Below, piece after piece: positions 26,834 through 35,396 of a DNA stretch of 64,000 nucleotides. The notes beneath the pieces were generated by a model. The model ran no database searches. It saw only the letters and a program-made list of their open reading frames with translations, and was not told the DNA's origin. Source of the stretch: Brachyspira pilosicoli P43/6/78 (GTDB lineage: Bacteria; Spirochaetota; Brachyspiria; Brachyspirales; Brachyspiraceae). Made by a program: the position numbers and the translations under genes. How positions within the stretch are numbered: the first letter of the stretch is position 1; every line of letters begins with the position of its first letter. The stretch is taken from positions 2,170,001 to 2,234,000 of the forward strand of contig NC_019908.1 of the NCBI RefSeq assembly GCF_000325665.1, read 5' to 3'.

Positions 26834-26857
26834 ATAAATATATATTAAAAAATTATT

Positions 26858-27574
26858 ATGAAAACGATATTTAAACTCACTATAAAAAAAGCTATAAGAG
26901 ACCCTTTCCTTATATTTTGGTCTATATTCTTCCCAATAGTTACAATAATAGCATTGGGTATATTATTTAATACCGAAAGCTATACTATTCATATACTTAC
27001 TGCTATGACTTGTGTGAGCGTGCTTGCTTATTCTTTTATGACTACTAGTTTTAATGTATTAAGTCAAAGAAGAAGGGGCGTTTATAATTTGCTTAAAGTA
27101 ACTCCTCTTCCTTTATACAAATATATTATAAGCTCTTCTTGTGCTTGGGTGATGATATCTATTATAAGCTCTTTGTTTGTATTTATTTCTTGTGCTTTAT
27201 TTTTTAAATTAGAGTTTTCTTTTGTTTCTATACTTTTATTTTTGCCTATCATTATAGCGGCATCTTTAGTTTATATATTTATAAGCTTCTTTGTTTCTAG
27301 TTTGGTAAAAAATAATGAAACTGCTAGCATACTATATAATATTATTTTAATGGGTTCTATGTTTTTGAGTGACGGTTATTATTCTTTGTATAATGCTCCA
27401 AGTGTAGTGAAGTTTTTAAGCAAATTAAATATTTTTCAGTATTTTTTGAATGCTGTTAGGGGAGCCTATTATTTTGATTTTCAGTCATATTTTATTGGTT
27501 TAGCAGTGCTTTTATCTTGTTTAATAATTGCTTTAATTCTTGCAGTTAATACTTTCAGATATGTTGATAAATAA
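26858..27574 (+). CDS. sagH: ABC-2 type permease of the TOMM cluster (SagH-like)
   Basis: The 238-residue protein has six membrane helices in the ABC-2 permease arrangement. It shows RDPFLIFWSIFFPIV at the first helix, SQRRRGVYNLLKVTPLP in the cytoplasmic loop and LNIFQYFLNAVRGAYY near the end. It follows the ATPase on the same strand. Streptolysin S clusters usually encode two permeases (SagH and SagI); only one is found here, so a homodimer or an unlinked partner is inferred. No ribosome site is clear before the ATG, which lies just after the repeat. Confidence 0.82.
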   Translation: MKTIFKLTIKKAIRDPFLIFWSIFFPIVTIIALGILFNTESYTIHILTAMTCVSVLAYSFMTTSFNVLSQRRRGVYNLLKVTPLPLYKYIISSSCAWVMISIISSLFVFISCALFFKLEFSFVSILLFLPIIIAASLVYIFISFFVSSLVKNNETASILYNIILMGSMFLSDGYYSLYNAPSVVKFLSKLNIFQYFLNAVRGAYYFDFQSYFIGLAVLLSCLIIALILAVNTFRYVDK

Positions 27575-27997
27575 TAATAGGGTTATTTTTATACCTAAAT
27601 AAATATATTTTGTCAAAAATAAATTTATATTTTTGTTTTGATATTTTGGGCTTCGTGCCTACGGCAAAAGACTGGATTTTTAACCTCAATTTTAGGTGTT
27701 ATCATATATTTAATACATATTCTAATAATATAAGGTTGTAATATTTGCGTTTTTTGCAACTTTTTTGTGCGGCAAAAAAGTTGATAACATTTATATAAAG
27801 TGCATTAGTTGACAAACTTAAAAATTTCAGTATATGCAATATATTATATTTATAATAAAAAAATTATAATAATTTTATATAGAATTTTATCAGCTAATGT
27901 TTTGAAACAAGTATAAATTATTTTTTAGTTGTTGACAAAATTCTATATTTATCTTACTTTAAAAAATAAATTATAATTAGTTTAGGAATAAAAATTA
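27575..27997. repeat. Spacer with repeat fragments and hairpin before the PadR gene
   Basis: This 423-base spacer has no gene. It carries a fragment GGGCTTCGTGCCTACGGCAAAAG, here split as GGGCTTCGTGCC (27648-27659) and TACGGCAAAAG. A strong hairpin follows, 27757-27766 with 27774-27783 (CAACTTTTTT/AAAAAAGTTG), whose minus-strand loop contains GCCGC as in other copies. The recurring boundary motif lies at 27808-27837. TTGACA occurs at 27809-27814 and 27932-27937, either of which could serve the PadR gene. Confidence 0.6.
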
Positions 27998-28327
27998 ATG
28001 TATATAGAAAGTGATATCATACGAGGTCATATAGATGCTGTTGTTTTGCATTTTTTGAAAGATAATGATTCATATGGTTATGAGCTTTCTAAATTAATTA
28101 CTGATAAAACTAATGGAGAATATGAGATTAATGGCCAGACTTTATACAGTGCTATAAGAAGACTTGAAGGCAAAAAGTTAATAGAAAGTTATTGGGGAGA
28201 TGAAAGTCAGGGAGGAAGAAGAAAATATTATAAAATTACTGAAGAAGGCAGAAAGTTTTTAGATGAAGAGAGAGAAATATGGCTGTTTACTAAAAAGATA
28301 ATAGATAAACTTCTTGATATTGAATAA
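27998..28327 (+). CDS. PadR-family transcriptional regulator
   Basis: The 109-residue protein is a PadR-type winged helix: [20 protein letters not shown], then [22 protein letters not shown] and [17 protein letters not shown]. The short C-terminal helix marks subfamily 2. PadR proteins repress nearby operons and often respond to envelope stress or toxic compounds. It is followed 27 bases later by two DUF1700-like membrane genes, a common PadR pairing. It also lies directly downstream of the TOMM transporter, so control of that cluster is possible but unproven. Confidence 0.88.
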   Translation: MYIESDIIRGHIDAVVLHFLKDNDSYGYELSKLITDKTNGEYEINGQTLYSAIRRLEGKKLIESYWGDESQGGRRKYYKITEEGRKFLDEEREIWLFTKKIIDKLLDIE

Positions 28328-28353
28328 ATGTTTTTATATAGAGATAAAATATT

Positions 28354-29004
28354 ATGATAGATGATTTTTGTAATGAATTAAAAAATAAATATCCTAATAC
28401 TCAAAAAATTAGAGACCAAATTGAAGAGCTTAGAAATTATTTATACATGAAAAGTGAAGAATATATAGATGAAAGCGAAGATGAGGCTTTTAAAAAGGCA
28501 CTTAAATCTTTTGGCGATGTGGACTCACTTCTTGAAGAATTATCAAAGGATGCAAAAATTATTAATAAATCTAAATTATATTTATTTGCTGGAATTATTG
28601 ATATTTTTATTGTGGCTTTTTTAAGTTTATTATTATGCTTTATATCTTTAAAAAACAATAATATATCATTTTTCTCTTATATAAATAATTCATTAATTCC
28701 AAGTATATTTTTTATTGTTTCTGGAATTGTTGTTATTTTTTTAACTACAGTTATACAGTTTATTAATATGCGTAATATATACGAAACTTTTGAATATACT
28801 TATAATGATTATAAAATAAATTTAAAATATTCTATAATAGGTTTTTTAATTATATCTATAGCAGTATTTATATTTAATATGTTTTTTACTCCGCATCATA
28901 TTTGGTTTGTATTTGTTATTATATACTTTTTATCTTGGCCTTTGACTGTATTTTTCTTTTATAGATTTTTTAAAAATTCTGATAAAAATATTAACAGGAA
29001 ATAA
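28354..29004 (+). CDS. DUF1700-like membrane protein, copy 1
   Basis: The 216-residue protein has a soluble helical N-terminus (about residues 1-65: KNKYPNTQKIRDQIEELRNYL... then SFGDVDSLLEELSKDAKII) followed by four hydrophobic helices. This is the layout of DUF1700 or permease-prefix proteins, which often partner PadR regulators. The next gene overlaps its stop and encodes a paralogue with the same N-terminal blocks, so a tandem duplication is likely. The function is unknown. Confidence 0.65.
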   Translation: MIDDFCNELKNKYPNTQKIRDQIEELRNYLYMKSEEYIDESEDEAFKKALKSFGDVDSLLEELSKDAKIINKSKLYLFAGIIDIFIVAFLSLLLCFISLKNNNISFFSYINNSLIPSIFFIVSGIVVIFLTTVIQFINMRNIYETFEYTYNDYKINLKYSIIGFLIISIAVFIFNMFFTPHHIWFVFVIIYFLSWPLTVFFFYRFFKNSDKNINRK

Positions 29005-29663
29005 TGATGAATATTAATGAGTTTTATAAAAATATTAAAAAGAAATACCCTAATACTAAAGAAGTCCTTGAGCAATTAGATGAAATAAAAGATATGCTTA
29101 ATTCTAAAGTTCAGCATTATGTAAAAAATGGAATGAAATATGAAGAAGCTTGCAGTAAATCTATAGATGAGCTTGGCAATATTGATGAAGTTTTTGAAGA
29201 TATAAGCAAAGATGCAAAAATTGTACATAATTTATATATAAAAATATTAACAGTTTTAATATCATCTTTTTCTACAGCTATTTTAGCTTTTACTTTTGGT
29301 GTGATTATAGATAGTTTAACTTTTTTTAATGAAACTACTAAAATAGGTTATAAACTTACTATGCCTTATTTTTATTTGGTATTATTTATTTATATAGTTA
29401 TTTATTCTTTTTGGAATTTCTCTGATAATATAAAACCTAAAATAAGAAAGTATAGTTATGATATATATAAAATTAATTTAAAAAACTCTATTATTGCTGT
29501 TGTAATTTATTCTGTGATAATGATTATTGTAAATGTCATCACATATAAATATAATAATTATTTGTGGTTTATGTGGCCTTTTGTTGGTATATTAAATTGG
29601 ACTATTTCTATAATTGCAGATTATTATTTATTTAGAAGCAGTATATTTGAATATAAGAAATAA
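29004..29663 (+). CDS. DUF1700-like membrane protein, copy 2
   Basis: The 219-residue product starts at one of two adjacent ATGs (29004 or 29007); AGGAAA lies upstream. It overlaps the end of copy 1. The N-terminal block (KKKYPNTKEVLEQLDEIKDML ... ELGNIDEVFEDISKDAKIV) matches copy 1, and four membrane helices follow. The two proteins may form a hetero-oligomer under PadR control, which is inference. Confidence 0.65.
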   Translation: MMNINEFYKNIKKKYPNTKEVLEQLDEIKDMLNSKVQHYVKNGMKYEEACSKSIDELGNIDEVFEDISKDAKIVHNLYIKILTVLISSFSTAILAFTFGVIIDSLTFFNETTKIGYKLTMPYFYLVLFIYIVIYSFWNFSDNIKPKIRKYSYDIYKINLKNSIIAVVIYSVIMIIVNVITYKYNNYLWFMWPFVGILNWTISIIADYYLFRSSIFEYKK

Positions 29664-29691
29664 AAAATATTGATATTTTATACAAAGTATA

Positions 29692-29719
29692 TTGACAGAC
29701 ATAATACTTTTGTTATAAT
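29692..29719 (+). promoter_or_regulatory. Consensus promoter of the envelope operon
   Basis: TTGACA (29692-29697) and TATAAT (29714-29719) are both perfect and lie 16 bases apart. The start site would be near 29726, about 28 bases before the ATG at 29754. It is among the best promoter matches in the window. Confidence 0.85.
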
Positions 29720-29753
29720 ATTAATATAGTTGAATATATGTGAGTTGCGTTTT

Positions 29754-30758
29754 ATGAAGAAATTACTATTAATATTTTTTATATTGTCAAGTTTCCTTTT
29801 TGCTCAGAATGATTTTGTAAACTCAGGTTTTCATTATAGTTATAATTATTTTGGATTTCCATTTTCTGTTGATTTAGGATATGCGTATAAAAAGAATTCA
29901 CATTTTGTATATGTTCCGCGTGTAGGAATAAGTTTTGACTATGGTGCAGAATCATCATTTGGAATATTTGCCAATCTTGGAATGGAATACAGATACAGAA
30001 GATTTTTTATAGATTTAAATTACAAACAAGGAATAACTCCTCCATTTGCTACGTTTAATTATAAAGATTTAGAATATTACGGCCAACTCAAATTAGGCTA
30101 TTCTTTTGATAATGTAAGTATTTATTATGGAATGAATATAGGCAAAATATTAACTTCTGAAAGAGAGGTTTATAGATTAAGTTCTATATTTAAGATTAAT
30201 CAAAATATTGGTTTAAGTTCTACATTTGTAGATGACGGAGTTAATAAATTAAAGTTTAATGCTGGAGTGGGTGCGAGCATTATACCTAATGAAAAGCAGT
30301 ATTCTTATAATGTTTCAGCTAGTATGCCTTATTCGTTTTTTCATTATTGGGGCGAGCTTGGAATTATGCCTTATATAGGATACAGTGCTTATTTTGATAA
30401 AAGCGAGAAAAAATATTCTATAGGGTTTAAGTATTTATACTCTCTTATGATGATGCCTTTAAGTAATTTGGAAGCACATCTTAAAAACATGGACTTTCTT
30501 ACATTTGTACATCTTGAATATAAGTTTTTTATGAGATTTCTTCCTTCTGGTTTTAATGATATATACTTAGTTGCTTTTGGAAATGTAGGGTATGGAAAAT
30601 ATTTTGAAAGTAGTATTGATAAAGGCAATTTATTATATGTTGTAGGAGGCGGAATAGGCTACAATCTCTACGGCTCAACACCTTTACAATTGACTTTCGG
30701 TGTTGATAATAATAATAGTTTGGTTATGAATTTGATAATCAGCACTATAGTATTTTAA
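29754..30758 (+). CDS. Probable beta-barrel outer membrane protein
   Basis: The ATG at 29754 gives MKKLLLIFFILSSFLFAQ, a clear signal peptide cut after Ala17; the longer frame from 29730 has no benefit. The mature protein of about 317 residues alternates aromatic and polar residues in short strands (FGFPFSVDLGYAYKK, YRYRRFFIDLNYKQG) and ends in a hydrophobic strand with Phe last (LIISTIVF). This suggests an outer membrane barrel. No named family is recognised. A perfect-consensus promoter precedes it and a TPR-like gene follows 12 bases later. Confidence 0.65.
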   Translation: MKKLLLIFFILSSFLFAQNDFVNSGFHYSYNYFGFPFSVDLGYAYKKNSHFVYVPRVGISFDYGAESSFGIFANLGMEYRYRRFFIDLNYKQGITPPFATFNYKDLEYYGQLKLGYSFDNVSIYYGMNIGKILTSEREVYRLSSIFKINQNIGLSSTFVDDGVNKLKFNAGVGASIIPNEKQYSYNVSASMPYSFFHYWGELGIMPYIGYSAYFDKSEKKYSIGFKYLYSLMMMPLSNLEAHLKNMDFLTFVHLEYKFFMRFLPSGFNDIYLVAFGNVGYGKYFESSIDKGNLLYVVGGGIGYNLYGSTPLQLTFGVDNNNSLVMNLIISTIVF

Positions 30759-30770
30759 GGAGGGTTTATA

Positions 30771-31490
30771 ATGAGAAAGATTTTTACAGTTTTATTTTTA
30801 ACTTTGATTTTTAGTTTTTCGGCTTTTTCGTACAGCAGAGATTTTAATGAACTTTATAATCTTTATTATATGGCTAATACCAATAAAGCTGGTGATTTAT
30901 ATAAGGCTATAGAAAAAATAAAAAACGGAAATTATGGAAAGACAGAAAAGCAAACCTATGAGAATCTTATTTTGCTTATGGATATATATATGAATCCTAG
31001 AAGTAAAAGGGAATCTTACAAATTATTGAATGATAATATAAAAAAGAATACTCCATTATTAACAGAAAAAGATGCTGATTATATGGCTTCTGTTGCTGAT
31101 GTGATGAGCAGTGCTATTAATTATTCTTCATTTAATGAGGTTGTAAAACTTTCTGGAAAGGCTGGGGAGATATATGATAATGCTTTAAAAATTAATGCTA
31201 ATCATTTTCCTTCTCTATTAGGTAAAGCAATACTCACAGCATACAGCCCAGAGTTTGTAGGGGGAGGAATAGATAAATCGCTTCCAATATTTAAAAAAGC
31301 TGAAAGCAATGCTAAAGAGAAATGGGAAAAGCATATAGTTTATTTATGGACTTCTCAGGCTTATTTTAAGAATAATGATAAAGCTAATTATGAGAAATAT
31401 ATGAAGATGGCAAAAGATATATTTCCAGAAGGAGCTTTTATAAAGAATGTTGTTGATATGAACGCTAAAGGAAAAGGAATGTTTAATTAA
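30771..31490 (+). CDS. Secreted TPR-like helical-repeat protein
   Basis: A strong ribosome site (AAGGAGGG) overlaps the previous stop. The signal peptide spans residues 1-20 (FSAFSYS). The 239-residue product is all-helical with weak TPR-like units, best seen near the end (YLWTSQAYFKNNDKANYEKYMKMAKDIFPEGAF). It is probably periplasmic. A similar but diverged protein is encoded at 31770, and both belong to the operon-like run that includes an ABC transporter. The function is unknown. Confidence 0.6.
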   Translation: MRKIFTVLFLTLIFSFSAFSYSRDFNELYNLYYMANTNKAGDLYKAIEKIKNGNYGKTEKQTYENLILLMDIYMNPRSKRESYKLLNDNIKKNTPLLTEKDADYMASVADVMSSAINYSSFNEVVKLSGKAGEIYDNALKINANHFPSLLGKAILTAYSPEFVGGGIDKSLPIFKKAESNAKEKWEKHIVYLWTSQAYFKNNDKANYEKYMKMAKDIFPEGAFIKNVVDMNAKGKGMFN

Positions 31491-31501
31491 GATATGATTA
31501 A

Positions 31502-31729
31502 ATATACTAAAAATTTTTAAGTTTATCAATTTTTTTGTTGTTCTTTTTCCCGCCGCAAAAAGAACCAAAAAGTGCAAGTTTTTTAGCTTTATATGTTTTG
31601 AATATATATAAAATATAAGATAACATATATATTTTAGCTATACCTAAAGTTGAGTTTATAAAATGCAGTTCTTTTGGTTCTTTTATACCAATAAAAGAAC
31701 TGGGGTGCGGGGCAAAGCCCTGCAAATAT
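31502..31729 (+). repeat. Dispersed repeat: hairpin module plus core module without inserts
   Basis: The boundary motif is at 31502-31529. The hairpin module follows, with GTTCTTTTT (31540-31548) pairing with AAAAAGAAC (31557-31565) around the loop CCCGCCGC. Another module at about 31654-31729 pairs GTTCTTTTAT with ATAAAAGAAC around ACCA and TGCGGGG with CCCTGCA. This last module matches the reverse complement of the 5.5-kb tandem repeat minus its three GC-rich inserts. No gene is supported in the spacer. Confidence 0.75.
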
Positions 31730-31769
31730 TAAAATAAAAAATTGTAATTGCTATAATAAGGATATTAAA

Positions 31770-32552
31770 ATGCTTAGAGTGATTGTTTTGATTTTTATTA
31801 ACGTTTTCTTTTTATGCGGATTATACGGAGAGATTTCAAGCGAGGCTAATGCTATATTAAAAGAAATAGATAATAAAAATAATGAATACCATTCAGGCTC
31901 AAGACTTGTAAGAACGAGCGAAGCTAAGGATATTTTAAATAGAGTTAAAAACAGCAATTTAAGCGAAGAAGAGAAAATGCATTTAAGTATAGAATGCTAC
32001 AGTCTTTGGGCTAATGTATCTATTGCAAGCGGAACTTTTGAAGAAGATTATAAAGCTTTAGGAGAGATATATAATAACCTTAAAAAAGATAAAGTTTTCA
32101 AAAAAGGCTCTTCTGATATTTATGCTTCTTATGCCAACTTTGCAAACTCTTTTACTTCACTTGCTTTTTTTAATAATAAATACCCTTATAGTGTTATAGT
32201 TGATATGTATACTTATTCTCGTTTGGCATTATTAAAAGATAAAAATAATATAAGAGCAAAACAAGTATATGGAATGTGGCAAATAGCTACTTTAGGTTTT
32301 TATAATAACGCTGCTTTTTATTCTGTAATAAGTTCTTTAAATAATACGAGTAATTTGCCAGATTATATGATTTATAGGGCTTATATTTATAGGTCTATGG
32401 CATATATGAAAGTAAATGAAACAGACAAGGCTTTTAAAGAATTAGATGAAGCTTTAAAAATGTATCCTAAAGGTTTTTACGGATATTTATTAAAGAGTTC
32501 TTATGATAAAGGTAAGGACGGATTTTTGAGTGCGGAGGGTGCTGATTTTTAA
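31770..32552 (+). CDS. Secreted helical-repeat protein
   Basis: The 260-residue product has a signal peptide (residues 1-20, FFLCGLYGE). The rest is helical with TPR-like spacing, clearest near the C-terminus (YRSMAYMKVNETDKAFKELDEALKMYPKGF). It resembles the protein at 30771 in design. The ABC ATPase gene starts three bases after its stop, so translation is probably coupled. A periplasmic partner role for the transporter is inference. Confidence 0.6.
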   Translation: MLRVIVLIFINVFFLCGLYGEISSEANAILKEIDNKNNEYHSGSRLVRTSEAKDILNRVKNSNLSEEEKMHLSIECYSLWANVSIASGTFEEDYKALGEIYNNLKKDKVFKKGSSDIYASYANFANSFTSLAFFNNKYPYSVIVDMYTYSRLALLKDKNNIRAKQVYGMWQIATLGFYNNAAFYSVISSLNNTSNLPDYMIYRAYIYRSMAYMKVNETDKAFKELDEALKMYPKGFYGYLLKSSYDKGKDGFLSAEGADF

Positions 32553-32554
32553 TT

Positions 32555-33223
32555 ATGATAAGATGTGAAAACATATCAAAAATATATAAAACTAAAGATT
32601 ATAATATAGCTGCAAATAAGAACATTAGTTTAGAAATAAAAGATGGTGAAATTGTATGGGTTGCTGGAGTTTCTGGGGCTGGTAAAAGTACACTTCTTCA
32701 TATATTATCAAGCATAGATATTCCTACAGAAGGTTCCGTTTATTGGAATAATGATGAGGTTTCAAAATTAAGCGATAAAGAAAGAAGCAGTTTCAGGCTT
32801 TCAAATATAGGACTTATTTTACAGTCGCTTGAACTTTTAAAAACTCAGAGTGTGTTTGATAATGTAGCACTTCCTCTTAAGTTTTTAAATGAGAGTTCTT
32901 CTAATATCAATAAAAAAGTTAATGAAATATTAGAAAACTTAAAAATAGATAATTTAAAAAATAAAAAACCAGAACAGCTTTCAGGAGGTCAGAAACAGAG
33001 AGTTGCAATTGCAAGGGCATTGGTAAGCGAAGCTCCTTATATATTCGGCGATGAGATTAGTGCGAATTTGGATACAGAAACGAGCAAATTTATTTATGAA
33101 TATATAAGAGAGACTATAAAGAAAAGAAACGGCATAGGATTTTTTATTTCGCATGATGAATTGATAGAAGATTATGCGGACAAAAAATATATTATGAGAG
33201 AGGGCATATTATTACTAAATTAA
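32555..33223 (+). CDS. ABC transporter ATPase (LolD/MacB type)
   Basis: The 222-residue ATPase has Walker A VSGAGKSTLL, the signature LSGGQKQRVAIARAL and Walker B YIFGDEISANLD, with Gly in place of a hydrophobic residue before the Asp. The length and motif spacing fit the LolD/MacB/FtsE group that works with FtsX-type permeases. The permease gene lies 259 bases downstream, beyond a repeat. The system may move lipoproteins or envelope material; the substrate is inferred from neighbours only. Confidence 0.85.
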   Translation: MIRCENISKIYKTKDYNIAANKNISLEIKDGEIVWVAGVSGAGKSTLLHILSSIDIPTEGSVYWNNDEVSKLSDKERSSFRLSNIGLILQSLELLKTQSVFDNVALPLKFLNESSSNINKKVNEILENLKIDNLKNKKPEQLSGGQKQRVAIARALVSEAPYIFGDEISANLDTETSKFIYEYIRETIKKRNGIGFFISHDELIEDYADKKYIMREGILLLN

Positions 33224-33283
33224 TGTATATATAAATAATAGTTATTTTCCATATACATTAAATATTATGTTTTAAATTTTTTT

Positions 33284-33456
33284 CAACTTTTTCCAGCCGC
33301 AAAAAGTTGCAAAAAGTGCAAGTATAAAATTAGTAATTAAATCTTGCATATTCTATTTTTACTGTAAGATGAAATTATTAAATTAAAGTTATAATGTAGC
33401 CTTTTTGCTTCTTTGTGGCAACAAAAGAAGTAGGGGTTCGGGGACTAGTCCCCGAA
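33284..33456 (+). repeat. Dispersed hairpin repeat between ATPase and permease genes
   Basis: CAACTTTTT (33284-33292) pairs with AAAAAGTTG (33301-33309) around CCAGCCGC, followed by CAAAAAGTGCAAG. Further on, CTTCTTTGT and ACAAAAGAAG form a second stem. A perfect 20-base palindrome, TTCGGGGACTAGTCCCCGAA, lies at 33437-33456. The layout parallels the repeat at 31.5 kb with different stem sequences. No gene is present in this 259-base gap. Confidence 0.75.
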
Positions 33457-33482
33457 ATATAATAATTATAATGGATAAATAA

Positions 33483-34700
33483 ATGAATATAATAAAATTA
33501 GCATTCGATAATCTTTGGTATAATAAAACCAGAACAATTCTAAATATGATACTTATTATAGTGTCTTTTATTTCACTTATGATGATAAGCGGATATAATA
33601 ACTTTACAAAAGAAGGTATTATTATAAGCGTTAATACAAGCGGAGGCTCTGTTGTAATAGCTGATAAATCTTATTGGGATACAAAAAGCGAAAAAATTAA
33701 TATGCTTAGTAATAACGATTTTGACATAATTTATAAAAAACTTGATACTATAGGCGAAGTTAATGATTATCAGAAAAAACTTGATATAAGCGGGCTTGTA
33801 GGCAATGAAAGTAAAAGTAAATTCTTTTCAGGTTATGCTTATGAAAAACCTTCAAAAATAATGTCAACAGTTTCTATAAAAGAAGGAACTCCTATATTTG
33901 ATGATGATATTAATACTTTTGTTTTGGGTAAAGATTTGGGAGAGTTTTTTAATCTTAATTATAATGAAGAGCCTTATTTAAATTTAATGACAGATTTTGG
34001 AGAGGGTATAAGTTTAGGTTCTTTAATGGCTGTAGGGGCAATTTCTTTAAATAACAGTGCTTCAGATGCTATTACTATTTACTCACCTCTAAATGCTATT
34101 TATGAAATATTTGGTCTTGAGTATGGTAATGCTCATAATTTGCTCGTATATTTAAAAGATTATAAAAAGGCAACTGAAATAAAAAATAATCTTAATCAAT
34201 ATTTTAATGAGAATAATCTCAACTATGAGGCTAAAGATTGGAAGGATTTGAATGCATTTTTACTTTCTGTAATAGAGATGAATACTAATAATTATTTAAT
34301 AGCCTTATTTATATTAAGCATATTAGTATTTGTTTCGGTTATGCAGATGCTTACAACAAATTTTTTAGAGCGTTTAAATGAGTTTGGTACAATGCGTGCA
34401 TTAGGAATAAATATAAAAAATGTAACTTTGCTTTTATTTTTGGAAATTATTATAATGGCAGTATTAAGTTCTCTTATTTCAATAATTATTTCTTACGGTG
34501 CTGCTAGTATATTAAATGCTTCAAACTTTATAATGAAATTTCCTGGTGCTACTGACGGTTATCCTTTAAGCTTATTACTAACATTTAAAGATACTGTTTT
34601 AATATTTGCATGGGTGTTATCTGTATCAATATTAGCAGGTATTTATCCAATAATAAAGGTTATTAAAATGCCTATAATAGAGGTAATAAAATATGTGTAA
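33483..34700 (+). CDS. ABC transporter permease (FtsX/MacB/LolE type)
   Basis: The 405-residue protein has one N-terminal helix (NMILIIVSFISLMMISGY), a large extracytoplasmic domain of about 230 residues, and three C-terminal helices with the FtsX-family block FLERLNEFGTMRALGINIKNV. This is the MacB/LolC-E layout. It should pair with the ATPase upstream. Its last codons overlap the start of the LolA-like gene by eight bases, which suggests coupled expression and a shared pathway. Confidence 0.85.
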   Translation: MNIIKLAFDNLWYNKTRTILNMILIIVSFISLMMISGYNNFTKEGIIISVNTSGGSVVIADKSYWDTKSEKINMLSNNDFDIIYKKLDTIGEVNDYQKKLDISGLVGNESKSKFFSGYAYEKPSKIMSTVSIKEGTPIFDDDINTFVLGKDLGEFFNLNYNEEPYLNLMTDFGEGISLGSLMAVGAISLNNSASDAITIYSPLNAIYEIFGLEYGNAHNLLVYLKDYKKATEIKNNLNQYFNENNLNYEAKDWKDLNAFLLSVIEMNTNNYLIALFILSILVFVSVMQMLTTNFLERLNEFGTMRALGINIKNVTLLLFLEIIIMAVLSSLISIIISYGAASILNASNFIMKFPGATDGYPLSLLLTFKDTVLIFAWVLSVSILAGIYPIIKVIKMPIIEVIKYV

Positions 34701-35373
34701 CAAAATAATTAAAATTTTATTTATAATAAGCATTCTATCTTTTAATTTGTATAGTCAGAATATATTTGATGATTTTGTAAAAATTTATAATAGAGATGGA
34801 AAAAGTTACAAGATGTCAGGTACTTTCACTGATATAAAAGACGGCAAAAAGAAAGTTAATAATTTTGATATGATAGTTGGAAAAGATTATAAATTGATGT
34901 ATTTAAAAAATAATAATACTCTTTTTCTTGCTAATAATCAGGGATTTTTTGTGCAGTCAAGAAATCAGACTTCTCCTTTAAAAATTTCAGGAAGCTATGT
35001 TGTTACAGGTGCTGCTAATATGAATGATTTGATGTCTATAAACTTTACTGATGATTATAAACTTGACAAAGTTGTGAGTGATGAAGAAATAAATTTAGTA
35101 AAGAAAAATAGGAGTGTTCCTTATGCTAAAGCTACACTCAAAAAAATTGCAGGCGGTTATAGTGTAGATTTTTTTGATAATAGCGGAAAAGCATTAAAAA
35201 GAGGTATATACAAAATAAAAGATAATTATTTTAATGATATGGAGTTTTATAATTTGATTATTAATACTAATACAAGCACAATATGCAATATATCAAAAAT
35301 AGAGCCTTCAAGTTCATCAAGTGCATATTTTAGAAGCGAGAACATGAAAATGCTTTTTAGTTTGTTTAAATAA
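34693..35373 (+). CDS. LolA-like outer membrane lipoprotein-sorting protein
   Basis: The 226-residue product has a signal peptide (FNLYSQN) and a beta-rich mature domain. Its pattern (KIYNRDGKSYKMSGTFTDIKDG, IVGKDYKLMYLKNNNTLFLANN, LDKVVSDEEINLVKK) fits the LolA/LolB-like fold of proteins annotated as outer membrane lipoprotein-sorting. It is encoded directly after an FtsX-type permease. A periplasmic carrier for material extracted by the ABC system is a reasonable inference. Direct similarity to LolA is low by eye. Confidence 0.6.
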   Translation: MCNKIIKILFIISILSFNLYSQNIFDDFVKIYNRDGKSYKMSGTFTDIKDGKKKVNNFDMIVGKDYKLMYLKNNNTLFLANNQGFFVQSRNQTSPLKISGSYVVTGAANMNDLMSINFTDDYKLDKVVSDEEINLVKKNRSVPYAKATLKKIAGGYSVDFFDNSGKALKRGIYKIKDNYFNDMEFYNLIINTNTSTICNISKIEPSSSSSAYFRSENMKMLFSLFK

Positions 35374-35396
35374 TAATAAAAAATATTTGGTAATAA

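Noticed and set aside
20604..27997. Recent mobile-element import of the TOMM cluster
   Set aside because: No transposase, integrase, tRNA or direct-repeat boundary was seen, and base use matches the neighbours. The repeats present occur throughout the window.
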